This document shows, piece after piece, positions 1-8,249 of a stretch of 64,000 nt of DNA (the first letter of the stretch is position 1; every line of letters starts with the position of its first letter). Position numbers and translations under genes: made by a program. The DNA is from Bradyrhizobium sp. CIAT3101 (GTDB lineage: Bacteria; Pseudomonadota; Alphaproteobacteria; Rhizobiales; Xanthobacteraceae). The notes beneath the pieces are model-generated. The model was not told the DNA's origin and searched no databases. It saw only the letters and a program-made list of their open reading frames with translations. The stretch covers positions 3,493,001 to 3,557,000 of the forward strand of contig NZ_CP121634.1 of assembly GCF_029714945.1 (NCBI RefSeq). The letters run 5' to 3'.

Positions 1-1392
1 GGAGACGTCGAGCGCGGAGACCGCTTCGTCCGCGACCAGCACGTCAGGATCGAGCGCGAGCGCGCGGGCAATGGCGATGCGCTGGCGCTGGCCTCCGGAG
101 AATTGGTGCGGATAGCGCGACACCGCATCGGCCGGCAGGCCGACGAGTTCGAGCAGCTCGCGCGCGCGCTTCATCGCAGCGGCATGCGAGGTGCCGTAGT
201 TGATCGGGCCTTCCGCGATGCTCTCGCCGACGGTGATGCGCGGGTTGAGCGAACGGTAGGGATCCTGGAACACGATCTGGATCTTCTGCCGGTGCGGCTG
301 CAGCAGGCGTCGCGAGATGTCGGAGATCTCGCGGCCGGCCAGCCGTACGCCGCCGGAGGTCGGATCGATCAGGCGGACGATGCAGCGCGCCACGGTCGAC
401 TTGCCCGAGCCGCTTTCACCGACGATGCCGAGCGTGCGGCCCTTGCGCAGCGTCAGCGTCACCTTGTCGGCGGCGACGACCTCGCGGCCTTTCCCGAAGA
501 ACGCGCGCTCCTTGTAGATCTTGCTGAGATCGTTGGCCTCGAGCACCACCGGTTCCTTGCTCTCCTCGCGCGGCGGCCGCGGCACCAGGCTCGGCACCGA
601 AGCGAGCAAATTGCGGGTGTATTCCATCGTGGGATTGCGCAGCACGGTTTCGAGCGGGCCGGTCTCGACCAGGCGACCCTGCCGCATCACCGCGACGCGG
701 TCCGCGATCTCGGCGACCACGCCCATGTCGTGGGTGATGAACAGCACGGCGGTGCCATGATCGCGCTGGAGCTCGCGGATCAGGGACAGGATCTGCTTCT
801 GCGTGGTGACGTCGAGCGCGGTGGTCGGCTCATCCGCAATCAGCAGCTTCGGCTCCAGCACCAGCGCCATCGCGATCATGATGCGCTGGCGCTGGCCGCC
901 GGAGAGCCGATGCGGGTAGGAGGCGAAGATGCGCTCGACCTGAGGCAGGTGGACCTGCTCCATCATGTCGAGGATGCGCTTCTTCCGTGCCTTCGCGTCG
1001 AGCTTGGTGTGGGCGCGCAAGACTTCATCGATCTGTCGGCCGACCGGCACGACCGGATTGAGCGCGGTCATCGGCTCCTGGAAGATCATCGCCATCTTCG
1101 TCGCGCGCAGCTGGCGCAGGCGGCGATCAGTCGCCGTTAGGATCTCCTCGCCGACGAGTTTTACGCTGCCACTGGTCGGAACCAATGTGCCCTTCGGCAG
1201 CAGGCCCATCGTGGTCAGCGAGGTCACCGACTTGCCCGAGCCGCTTTCGCCGACCAGGCACAGCGTCTCGCCCTGGTGGACCTGGATCGAGATGCCGTCG
1301 ATGATTTTCGCACCGCCCGGCTTCTTGCCGACGGAGACGACGAGGTTGTTGATGTCGAGAACGATGTCTTTGGTCATCACTTGATCGGTCAT
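1..1392 (-). CDS. Dipeptide/oligopeptide ABC transporter ATP-binding protein (fused DppD-DppF type), 3' end cut by window
   Basis: This is the cytoplasmic ATPase of a peptide-type ABC importer, with two nucleotide-binding domains in one chain. The frame is open from the ATG at 1392 to the window edge (464 codons). The first domain has Walker A GESGSGKS at about residues 48-55, LSGGQRQRI near 164 and DEPTTALD; the second has GESGSGKS near 320 and FSGGQRQRI near 430, followed by DEAVSALD at the window edge. Single-domain DppD or DppF proteins are about 330 residues, so the fusion is seen directly. The ATG overlaps the stop of the upstream permease (TAATG), which implies translational coupling. 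It is the last visible gene of a dppB-dppC-dppDF operon. The substrate is inferred only to be a peptide or similar amine. Confidence 0.93.
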   Translation of the reverse strand, partial: MTDQVMTKDIVLDINNLVVSVGKKPGGAKIIDGISIQVHQGETLCLVGESGSGKSVTSLTTMGLLPKGTLVPTSGSVKLVGEEILTATDRRLRQLRATKMAMIFQEPMTALNPVVPVGRQIDEVLRAHTKLDAKARKKRILDMMEQVHLPQVERIFASYPHRLSGGQRQRIMIAMALVLEPKLLIADEPTTALDVTTQKQILSLIRELQRDHGTAVLFITHDMGVVAEIADRVAVMRQGRLVETGPLETVLRNPTMEYTRNLLASVPSLVPRPPREESKEPVVLEANDLSKIYKERAFFGKGREVVAADKVTLTLRKGRTLGIVGESGSGKSTVARCIVRLIDPTSGGVRLAGREISDISRRLLQPHRQKIQIVFQDPYRSLNPRITVGESIAEGPINYGTSHAAAMKRARELLELVGLPADAVSRYPHQFSGGQRQRIAIARALALDPDVLVADEAVSALDVS

Positions 1393-2279
1393 TATTTGCC
1401 CTCCCGCTGCTTCATGCGGGGATCGAGTGCGTCGCGGGCGGCGTCGCCGATCAGGTTGATGCTGAGGATGGCGATCGAGAGCAGCAGGCCCGGCCAGAAA
1501 ATCAGGGTCGGCTTGAGCTGAAAATACTGGCGGCCCTCGGCCATGATGTTGCCCCAGGTCGGCGTCTCCGGCGAGATGCCGGCGCCGAGGAAGGAGAGGA
1601 TGGCCTCGGTGAGGATCGCGGACGCGCAGACATAGGTGCCCTGGACGATCAGCGGCGCGATCGTGTTCGGCATCAGGTGCCGCCACATGATCTTCGGCAG
1701 CGAGGAGCCGACCGAGATCGCGGCTTCCACATAGGGCTCCTCACGCGCCGACAGGACGACCGAGCGCACTAGGCGTGCCACGCGCGGGATTTCGGGGATC
1801 GTGATCGCGACCAGCACCGTCCAGATGCTCGCGCCGGACAGCGACACCACGGCGATTGCAAGCAGGATGCTCGGCATCGCCATCAGGCCGTCCATGATGC
1901 GCATCAGGACGGAATCGATCAGCTTGAAGAAGCCGGAGACGAGACCGATCACAAGGCCGATGGCGATCGAGAGGATCGCCGAGCCGATGCCGATCAGGAG
2001 CGAAATGCGGCCGCCATAGATGACGCGCGACAGCAGGTCGCGGCCGTAGGCGTCGGTGCCGAGCAGGAACTGCGCCGACGCGGGCTTGAGCCGCTGCGAC
2101 GGCGCGAGCTGGATCGGATCGTGCGGCGCGATCAACGGCGCCAGGATCGAGATCAGCACGATCAGCGCGAGCAACACCGTCGCCGTGGCGATGATCGGCG
2201 TCGAGGTGAGGAAGCCGAAACGCGGCCGCAGCGGCGACGTGATCGGGATGGACGACTGGGGAAGGGTATCGACTGACAT
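1392..2279 (-). CDS. Peptide ABC transporter permease, DppC/OppC family
   Basis: Inner-membrane permease of 295 residues, the usual DppC length. It has an N-terminal membrane segment at about residues 30-52, a core of further membrane helices, and the EAA loop that docks on the ATPase near residues 180-205 (EAAISVGSSLPKIMWRH). The C-terminal DALDPRMKQ is typical of the family. It lies 18 nt after dppB, and its stop overlaps the start of the ATPase gene, so the three form one operon read right to left. The start is the ATG at 2279. Confidence 0.92.
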   Translation of the reverse strand: MSVDTLPQSSIPITSPLRPRFGFLTSTPIIATATVLLALIVLISILAPLIAPHDPIQLAPSQRLKPASAQFLLGTDAYGRDLLSRVIYGGRISLLIGIGSAILSIAIGLVIGLVSGFFKLIDSVLMRIMDGLMAMPSILLAIAVVSLSGASIWTVLVAITIPEIPRVARLVRSVVLSAREEPYVEAAISVGSSLPKIMWRHLMPNTIAPLIVQGTYVCASAILTEAILSFLGAGISPETPTWGNIMAEGRQYFQLKPTLIFWPGLLLSIAILSINLIGDAARDALDPRMKQREGK

Positions 2280-2297
2280 CTTGTTGTTGTCCTTGCC

Positions 2298-3239
2298 TCA
2301 GTACCGGATCCGGGGATCGAGCAGCGTGTAGGCGACGTCGATCAGGAGGTTGACGACGACGTAGATCAGCGACGTCAGCAGGATCATCGCCTGGATCACC
2401 GGATAGTCGCGCGCCAGCACCGCATCCACGGTGAGGCGGCCGATGCCGGGGATGTTGAACACGCTCTCGGTGACGACGACGCCGGAGATCAGGAGCGCGA
2501 AGCCGGTGCCGATCACGGTGATCACGGGCACGGCGGCGTTCCGCAGCGCGTGCCGCATCATCACCGCGACCTCGTTGATGCCCTTGGCGCGCGCCGTTCG
2601 CACGTAATCCTCGCCGAGCACATCGAGCATCGCGGCGCGCGTCATGCGCGCGATCAGCGCGATGTAGATGAAGGAGAGCGCGCAGGTCGGCAGGATGATG
2701 CGCTCGAAGAACGCGCCGAAGCCGGCAGAGATGCTCTTGAAGCCCTGCACCGGCACCCAGCGCAAATCGATCGCAAAGACCTCGATCAGGACATAGCCGA
2801 CCACGAACACCGGCACCGAGAAGCCGAGCACGGACAGGCCCATCACGAAACGGTCGATCCAGGTGCCGTGCTTCCAGGCCGCGATGACGCCGAGCGGCAC
2901 CGCAACGATGACGGCGAGGATGATGGTCGACAGCGCGATCGAGATCGACGGCTCGACGCGCTGGCCGATCATCTTCATGACCGGCAGGTTGGAAATCAGG
3001 GAGGTTCCGAGGTCGCCGTGCAGCAGCTTGCCGACCCAGGTGACGAACTGCACGATCAGGGGTTCATTGAGGCCGAGCGAGGTGCGGATGCGCTCCAGCC
3101 GTTCAGGTGTCGCATTGTCGCCGGCGAGGATCGCGGCGGGGTCGCCGGGCGTCAGCCGCAGCAGCAGGAACACGAACAGCGCCACGACGCCCATCACGGG
3201 CACCGCAGCCAGAACGCGGCGAATGAGATAACCTAGCAT
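2298..3239 (-). CDS. Peptide ABC transporter permease, DppB/OppB family
   Basis: Inner-membrane permease of 313 residues, normal for DppB. It begins directly with a membrane helix preceded by LIRRVLAAVP, contains the family motif LLRLTPGDPA near residue 27-36, and has an EAA loop (DYVRTARAKG) near residues 200-225. The C terminus LLDPRIRY is the classic DppB ending. The likely partners are DppC and the fused ATPase downstream, and one or both of the substrate-binding proteins encoded at 6530-9878 on the opposite strand. An AGG lies a few bases before the ATG. Confidence 0.92.
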   Translation of the reverse strand: MLGYLIRRVLAAVPVMGVVALFVFLLLRLTPGDPAAILAGDNATPERLERIRTSLGLNEPLIVQFVTWVGKLLHGDLGTSLISNLPVMKMIGQRVEPSISIALSTIILAVIVAVPLGVIAAWKHGTWIDRFVMGLSVLGFSVPVFVVGYVLIEVFAIDLRWVPVQGFKSISAGFGAFFERIILPTCALSFIYIALIARMTRAAMLDVLGEDYVRTARAKGINEVAVMMRHALRNAAVPVITVIGTGFALLISGVVVTESVFNIPGIGRLTVDAVLARDYPVIQAMILLTSLIYVVVNLLIDVAYTLLDPRIRY

Positions 3240-3420
3240 GCACCTATCTCCGGCTGCAGATTGTGGGGGGCCGAGAGGCGCCCGTGGATTCGGTCGTGTC
3301 TATCATGCGCGCCTGTCTCTCGGGCTGGAAGACCCGGCCGGAGAGCCGTCCTCGTGGGGCAAATTGTGTGCCAAGGGCAGGGCGGTCGCAAGGGGCCGCC
3401 CCGCATCGATTTGCGACCAC
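3240..3420. other. Spacer between dadA-like gene and dppB-like gene
   Basis: This 181-nt gap inside the minus-strand gene series holds a possible hairpin near 3381-3405 (GGGCGG pairing with CCGCCC) but no T-run, so it is not a convincing terminator. Read-through from dadA into dppB is possible but not shown. No small gene or clear promoter was recognised. Confidence 0.3.
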
Positions 3421-4734
3421 TCAGGATGCACGACGCATCTCGCGCTCAACCCCAAGTTCGCCCCGAAATGAGGGGACGGTTGGCGGTGCGTTGAGCCCGC
3501 GCCAGCCGTCGATGGTTCCGGCGATCATCTGCGCGGTCGCGGCCGACAAGGTCCAGCCGAGATGGCCGTGGCCGGTGTTAAAGAACACGCCGGGCATCCG
3601 GCCCGCGCGCACCACCGGCATCATGTTCGGCATCATCGGCCTGAGCCCGGCCCACGGAATGATGCGAGACGTCTCGACCGCCGGAAAGTTGCTGCGCACC
3701 CAGTCGACCAGCGGCTGCACGCGATCGGCGCGGATGTCGCGGTTGAAGTCGTTGAACTCGGCCGTGCCGGCCACACGAAAACGATCGGCGCCGAGCCGGC
3801 TGGTGACGATCTTGGCGGCCTCGTCGAGCAGGCTGACGGTCGGCGTCGCATTGCGGCTCTCGGCAGTGTCGAGCTGGATGGTGATCGAATAACCCTTCAC
3901 CGGATAGACATTGACGCGCTCGTCGAGCATCGCCGCGAAATGACGGCTGGCAACGCCGGCGCAGACCACGACGCCATCGACCTTCAGCATGCCGCGCGCG
4001 GAGGCGACCGCGTCGCTTGCGCTGAGATCGGCCCAGCCGATGACGAAGCCGCCGCGAGCTTGCGCGATGGAATCGATATTGGCCTCATGGATGAAGGTTG
4101 CGCCGCGCCGCTTGCAGGCCTCTGCCAGCCCGCGCGTGAACTTGTGGATGTCGCCGGTGGCATCCGACGGCGTGTAGAAGCCGCCGTAATAATCCTTGCG
4201 CAGCGTCGGCTCGATCGTGCGGATTTCTTCCGGCGTCACCGGGTGGCGATCGAGTCCGCCTTCCTGCAGCAGCGCATTGACGCGCAGGCCGGATTCAAAA
4301 CCCTTCTTGTCGTGATAGATGTGGAGGATGCCGCGGCGTTCGAGATCGAAGTCGATGCCTTCGCGCGTCGCGATCTCGAACAGGTGCTTGCGGGCTTCGA
4401 TCGCGAGCCGCGTCGTCAAAATCGTATTGGCGCGGTAGTTGCCGATATTGGCGACGAACTCGCTCATCCACGAATATTTGTGCCAGTTCGGCCGCGGGTT
4501 CATCAAGAGCGGCGCATCGCGCCGGAACATCCAGCGCAGGCCTTTGAGGATCGTCGCGGTGCTGTTCCACACCTCGGCATTGCTGGCGGAGAGCTGTCCG
4601 CCGTTCGCAAACGAGGTCTCCATCGCGGCGTAGCGATGCTTGTCGAGCACCGTGACCTTGTAGCCGCGTTCGAGCAGGGCATAGGCGGTCGTCACGCCGG
4701 TGATGCCGGCGCCGATGATGGCGATATGTGTCAT
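3421..4734 (-). CDS. dadA: FAD-dependent D-amino acid dehydrogenase / glycine oxidase-like protein (DadA family)
   Basis: Flavoprotein of 437 residues in the DAO/DadA superfamily, which oxidatively deaminates D-amino acids (or glycine in ThiO-like members). The N terminus has the dinucleotide-binding motif GAGITG at residues 8-13, and the C terminus has GHGHLGWTLS, a family signature for FAD binding. The ATG at 4734 is preferred over an upstream in-frame start at 4803 because the family begins just before the beta strand of the Rossmann fold, and because the upstream start would lie inside the riboswitch. A tandem glycine riboswitch sits immediately upstream, so expression is probably tuned to glycine. 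Downstream are peptide transporter genes. The exact substrate is not known; glycine or D-alanine are reasonable guesses. Confidence 0.9.
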   Translation of the reverse strand: MTHIAIIGAGITGVTTAYALLERGYKVTVLDKHRYAAMETSFANGGQLSASNAEVWNSTATILKGLRWMFRRDAPLLMNPRPNWHKYSWMSEFVANIGNYRANTILTTRLAIEARKHLFEIATREGIDFDLERRGILHIYHDKKGFESGLRVNALLQEGGLDRHPVTPEEIRTIEPTLRKDYYGGFYTPSDATGDIHKFTRGLAEACKRRGATFIHEANIDSIAQARGGFVIGWADLSASDAVASARGMLKVDGVVVCAGVASRHFAAMLDERVNVYPVKGYSITIQLDTAESRNATPTVSLLDEAAKIVTSRLGADRFRVAGTAEFNDFNRDIRADRVQPLVDWVRSNFPAVETSRIIPWAGLRPMMPNMMPVVRAGRMPGVFFNTGHGHLGWTLSAATAQMIAGTIDGWRGLNAPPTVPSFRGELGVEREMRRAS

Positions 4735-4807
4735 GTTGAGCAGGGGCTCCCGTGAGTTAGGATAGGCTAACCGCCGGCCCGAAAGCCGTTGGCGGCGCCC
4801 CATCTGT

Positions 4808-5030
4808 CACGGTTACCTGAGAGCTTGATCCGGCACGGACCTCGACGAGGCAGAACCTCACGAGACCTGCGCAGACTATCCCCTTCGGTGGACGTCACGA
4901 CGTCGATCGTGCCGTCTCTCTCCAGATCGTCCTGACGATACAGTCCTTTTGCCTGAGAGTTTCCGGGGCGGTTGCTCCGTCGGCGCCGCAATGAAAGCTG
5001 GATGCCTTCATTGCGATCTCTCCCGCATCG
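4808..5030 (-). ncRNA. Tandem glycine riboswitch (two aptamers) upstream of dadA-like gene
   Basis: On the minus strand two glycine aptamers follow one another. Aptamer 1 (about 5030-4938) has GGAGAG at 5023-5018, the core GACGGAGCAA and CTCTCAGGCAAAAGGAC at 4957-4941. Aptamer 2 (about 4926-4808) has GGAGAG at 4923-4918, CACCGAAGGGG, CTCTCAGGTAACC and the tail ACAGATGGGG. These are the conserved blocks of the gcvT-type glycine riboswitch. About 73 nt separate its end from the dadA ATG and would hold the expression platform: a G+C-rich hairpin is possible around 4767-4800, but there is no T-run, so control of translation is as likely as control of transcription. In many bacteria such switches turn genes on when glycine is abundant. 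Confidence 0.93.
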
Positions 5031-5130
5031 TCGCGTGGACCATCGAGCAGTACGATGCGCCTCATTTTTAGACAAGGCTAAATTTCATCCGCGACTGCCA
5101 ATGCATTGTGCAGTGCGAAGTTGATTCACT

Positions 5131-6261
5131 TTAGTCGAGCGTCGCCAGCAGTCCCGCCATCAGGCGGCCGCGTTCAACCAGGCTATCGACCTCGATGAAC
5201 TCTTCGAGCGTGTGGCCATTGCCGCCACGCACGCCGAGGCCGTCGAGCGTCGGGATGCCCATCGCGCCCGTGAAGTTGCCGTCGGAGCCGCCGCCGGAGC
5301 TCGCATGCGGTAATTCCGCGCCAAGAGATTTGGCGATGCCGCGCGCCTTTTCATACAGCGCCATGGTACCGGCATCAGGCTCCCACACCGGCCGCGTCAC
5401 GCCACGTGTCACCTTGAAGGAGACATCATTCGCCGTACCCGAGAGCGCAAGCATCCGTTCGACGCCGCGGTCGAGATCGGCCTGGCGCTTGGCCATAGAC
5501 AGCGCTTCGCCGGTGGCAGTCGTGGCAACGCAATTGACCCATTGGCCACCATGCACGACGCCGACCGAGAAGGTGCAGTCCTCCGTCGTCATCGCGTCGA
5601 TCGCGAGAATCTGCCGTGCCATCTCGCGGATCGCCGAGCGTCCCGCCGACAAGGTCGCGCCGGCGTGGCTCGGCCGCCCCGTCGCTTCCAGATTGAAGCG
5701 CGCGATCGCGTAACGTCCGGTGGTGACGCCGTTGTCGGCGCGGCCAGGCTCGGGCACCAGCACATATTTGTTGCGCGCGGCTTCCGCTTCGATGATGTCG
5801 CGCGTCGAGGGCGTGCCGACTTCCTCGTCCGGCGTGAACAGGATGGTGATCGGAAGCGGCGTGGTGAAGGCCGCGCGCGCCAGCTGCCGGATCGCTTCCA
5901 GCGAGAGATAGTTGCCGCCCTTCATGTCGTAGATGCCGGGGCCGTAGCACTTGTTGCCCTCGCGCCGCCATTTCAGCTTCTCGATGGTGCCGACCGGGTG
6001 GACGGTATCCATGTGCCCGGCGATCAGGATGCCGGGTTCGCCTTGCCTGGGATGCGGGAAGCGCGCGCGAACGACGCCGCCGAAGCCCTGACGGCCGGCG
6101 ATGCGCTCGATGGTCGCACCCATGATCGCCATATCCCGCGCTGCGATATCGAGCATGCGGTTGACCGCGCCCGCATCCCAGGTCGGGCTTTCGCATTCCA
6201 CCCAGGTGCGCAGGCCCTCGAGCATCGCCTCGGAATCGAAGGGAAGATTGGCTGGATTCAT
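5131..6261 (-). CDS. M20 family metallopeptidase (glutamate carboxypeptidase / CPG2-like)
   Basis: Zinc-dependent exopeptidase of 376 residues. Metal and catalytic residues are visible: H83-x-D85 in AGHMDTV, D112 in IYDMKGG, the catalytic Glu pair at 146-147 in PDEEVG, a later EPGR and the C-terminal GGNGHTLEE that supplies the last histidine. The SGGGSDGNF loop is typical of carboxypeptidase G2-like enzymes. The ATG at 6261 is preferred because GAGAG lies about 8 nt upstream, while a TTG start at 6276 would include that site. No signal peptide is seen, so it should act in the cytoplasm on imported peptides or N-acyl amino acids. It lies upstream of the riboswitch and dadA on the same strand, and divergent from the binding-protein pair. 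Confidence 0.9.
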   Translation of the reverse strand: MNPANLPFDSEAMLEGLRTWVECESPTWDAGAVNRMLDIAARDMAIMGATIERIAGRQGFGGVVRARFPHPRQGEPGILIAGHMDTVHPVGTIEKLKWRREGNKCYGPGIYDMKGGNYLSLEAIRQLARAAFTTPLPITILFTPDEEVGTPSTRDIIEAEAARNKYVLVPEPGRADNGVTTGRYAIARFNLEATGRPSHAGATLSAGRSAIREMARQILAIDAMTTEDCTFSVGVVHGGQWVNCVATTATGEALSMAKRQADLDRGVERMLALSGTANDVSFKVTRGVTRPVWEPDAGTMALYEKARGIAKSLGAELPHASSGGGSDGNFTGAMGIPTLDGLGVRGGNGHTLEEFIEVDSLVERGRLMAGLLATLD

Positions 6262-6529
6262 CTTAATGTCTCTCAAGCTTCGAAAGATGGAATGCGCATT
6301 GCATCAGCGCGGGCAGGACAAGCGGGGAGAGTTGTAGAGCCAAACCGATCTTTGTGGAGCCCGTGCATGCGCCGCAAGGGCTTGCACCGAAACCGGATTG
6401 ACGCGCTCAAGACTGTCTGCAAGTCTCGAAAGATAAAGGCATTGCATGAGGTTAGTTCGCCTAGGGAACGAACCGAATGCTCAACCAATAACCCGCCTTT
6501 GAACAGTTTCACGTCAGGAGAAACTTTCT

Positions 6530-8140
6530 ATGTTGAGCTTGATGCGCCGGGGGCGACGCGCGTTCGCCTCCACACTCGCGCTGTCGGTCGTCGCGCTCTC
6601 GACGGCGATGGCATCGCCGGTATTTGCGGCCGGCAAGACCATCACCGCGGTGATGCATTCGGATCTGCGCATCATCGATCCGATCTTCACCACCGCCTAC
6701 ATCACGCGTGACCATGGCTACATGGTCTACGACACGCTGATCACGACGGATGCGAACTTCAAGATCCAGCCGCAGATGGCGGATTGGAAGATCTCCGACG
6801 ACAAGCTCACCTACACCTTCACGCTGCGCGACGGCCTGAAGTGGCATGACGGCACGCCGGTCACCGCCGAGGATTGCGTCGCCTCTCTGAAGCGCTGGGC
6901 CGCCGTCGACGGCATGGGCCAGCAGATGATGACCTTCACAGCCAGCATCGAGGCGACCGACGCCAAGACCATCACGCTGAAGCTGAAGGAACCCTACGGC
7001 CTGGTGCTGGATTCGATCGGCAAGCCGTCCTCGCGCGTGCCCTTCATGATGCCGAAGCGCCTCGCCGAGACGCCGCCGGACAAGCAGATCCCCGAGCAGA
7101 TCGGTTCCGGTCCGTTCAAGTTCGTGCAGGGCGAATTCCAGCCCGGCGTGAAGGCGGTCTACGTCAAGAACACCGACTACGTGCCGCGCAAGGAGCCGGC
7201 GAGCTGGACCGCCGGCGGCAAGGTGGTGAAGGTCGATCGCGTCGAGTGGATCACCATGCCGGACTCGCAGACCGCGGTGAACGCGCTGCAGTCGGGCGAC
7301 ATCGACTTCATGGAAGTGCCGCCGTGGGATCTGCTCCCCGTGCTTGAAGGCAATTCCGACCTCAAGGTCGAGACGCTCAACAAGTTCGGCTACCAGACGC
7401 TCGGTCGCATGAACTTCCTCTATCCGCCCTTCGACAATCCGAAGATCCGCCGCGCCGCCTTCCTGGCGATGAACCAGAAGGACGTGCTCGACGCGCTGGT
7501 CGGCAACCCGAAGTACTACAAGATCTGCGGCGCCTTCTTCATCTGCGATACGCCGTTCGCGACCGACGTCGGTTCCGAGACGCTGGTCAAGGGCAGTGGC
7601 ATGGCGGAAGCCAAGAAGGCGCTCGCCGAGTCCGGCTATGACGGCACGCCCGTCGTGGTCATGGTGCCCGGCGATGTCGTCACGCTGAAGGCGCAGCCGA
7701 CCGTCGCGGTGCAGCTGCTGCGCGAAGCCGGCTTCAAGGTCGATGCGCAGGCGACGGACTGGCAGACGGTGGTGAGCCGCAGAGCCAGCCAGAAGCCCCC
7801 GAAGGAGGGCGGCTGGAACATGTTCTTCACCAACTGGGTTAGCGCCGACGTGTCCAACCCGATCTCCAATCTCTCGATCGGCGGCCAGGGCAAGAAGGGC
7901 GGCTGGTTCGGTTGGGCGGAAGACGCCAAGATCGAGAAGCTGAAGGACGACTTCGTCCGCGCGGCCTCGCTCGACGATCAGAAGAAGATCGCGACCGAGA
8001 TCCAGAAGGAAGCCTATGACCAGGTGATCTACATCCCGCTTGGTCAGTACCTGGCGCCGAGCGCGTGGCGGAAGTCGCTGTCCGGCGTGCTCGACGGCCC
8101 GGCGACGCCGATCTTCTGGAACATCGACAAGTCCGAGTAA
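6530..8140 (+). CDS. Peptide ABC transporter substrate-binding protein, family 5 (first tandem copy)
   Basis: Periplasmic binding protein of 536 residues in the DppA/OppA family. It has a signal peptide ending near residue 33 (SPVFAA), then the family 5 landmarks YDTLI, WKISDDKLTYTFTLRDGLKWHDGTPV (split here only by my eye) and RRAAFLAMNQ. AGGAG lies 9 nt before the ATG. It is followed by a close paralogue at 8250-9878, with most positions identical by eye. It is divergent from the M20 peptidase and is the obvious candidate receptor for the dppBC-DF transporter encoded at 1-3239. Ligand not known. Confidence 0.93.
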   Translation: MLSLMRRGRRAFASTLALSVVALSTAMASPVFAAGKTITAVMHSDLRIIDPIFTTAYITRDHGYMVYDTLITTDANFKIQPQMADWKISDDKLTYTFTLRDGLKWHDGTPVTAEDCVASLKRWAAVDGMGQQMMTFTASIEATDAKTITLKLKEPYGLVLDSIGKPSSRVPFMMPKRLAETPPDKQIPEQIGSGPFKFVQGEFQPGVKAVYVKNTDYVPRKEPASWTAGGKVVKVDRVEWITMPDSQTAVNALQSGDIDFMEVPPWDLLPVLEGNSDLKVETLNKFGYQTLGRMNFLYPPFDNPKIRRAAFLAMNQKDVLDALVGNPKYYKICGAFFICDTPFATDVGSETLVKGSGMAEAKKALAESGYDGTPVVVMVPGDVVTLKAQPTVAVQLLREAGFKVDAQATDWQTVVSRRASQKPPKEGGWNMFFTNWVSADVSNPISNLSIGGQGKKGGWFGWAEDAKIEKLKDDFVRAASLDDQKKIATEIQKEAYDQVIYIPLGQYLAPSAWRKSLSGVLDGPATPIFWNIDKSE

Positions 8141-8167
8141 GGCCAAGTCAAACAAGGCCAAGTCAAA

Positions 8168-8239
8168 CCAAGGCGCGTCTCGCGCCTTTGGTCCCGATCA
8201 TCAAGCGGCGCCGCTGTCGTCAGCGGCGCCGCTTTCCAG
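8168..8239 (+). promoter_or_regulatory. Two-hairpin intergenic element after first binding-protein gene
   Basis: The 109-nt gap between the two binding-protein genes contains GGCGCG-TCT-CGCGCC followed by TTT (8172-8189), then GCGGCGCCGC repeated in inverted form around an 8-nt loop. A related pair of hairpins sits at the same place after the second copy (9899-9960). It also has a direct repeat of about 15 nt (GGCCAAGTCAAAC twice) just after the stop. A role in mRNA stability or partial termination is inferred, not shown. Confidence 0.5.
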
Positions 8240-8249
8240 GAGAGCTTCA

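Noticed and set aside
4767..5075. Open frame of 102 codons across the dadA leader
   Set aside because: The sequence is fully explained by the tandem glycine riboswitch.
6509..8161. Long open frame opposite the first binding-protein gene (550 codons)
   Set aside because: It is an antisense shadow of a well-supported gene in G+C-rich DNA; composition is rich in Arg, His, Asp and Leu with no recognisable domain.
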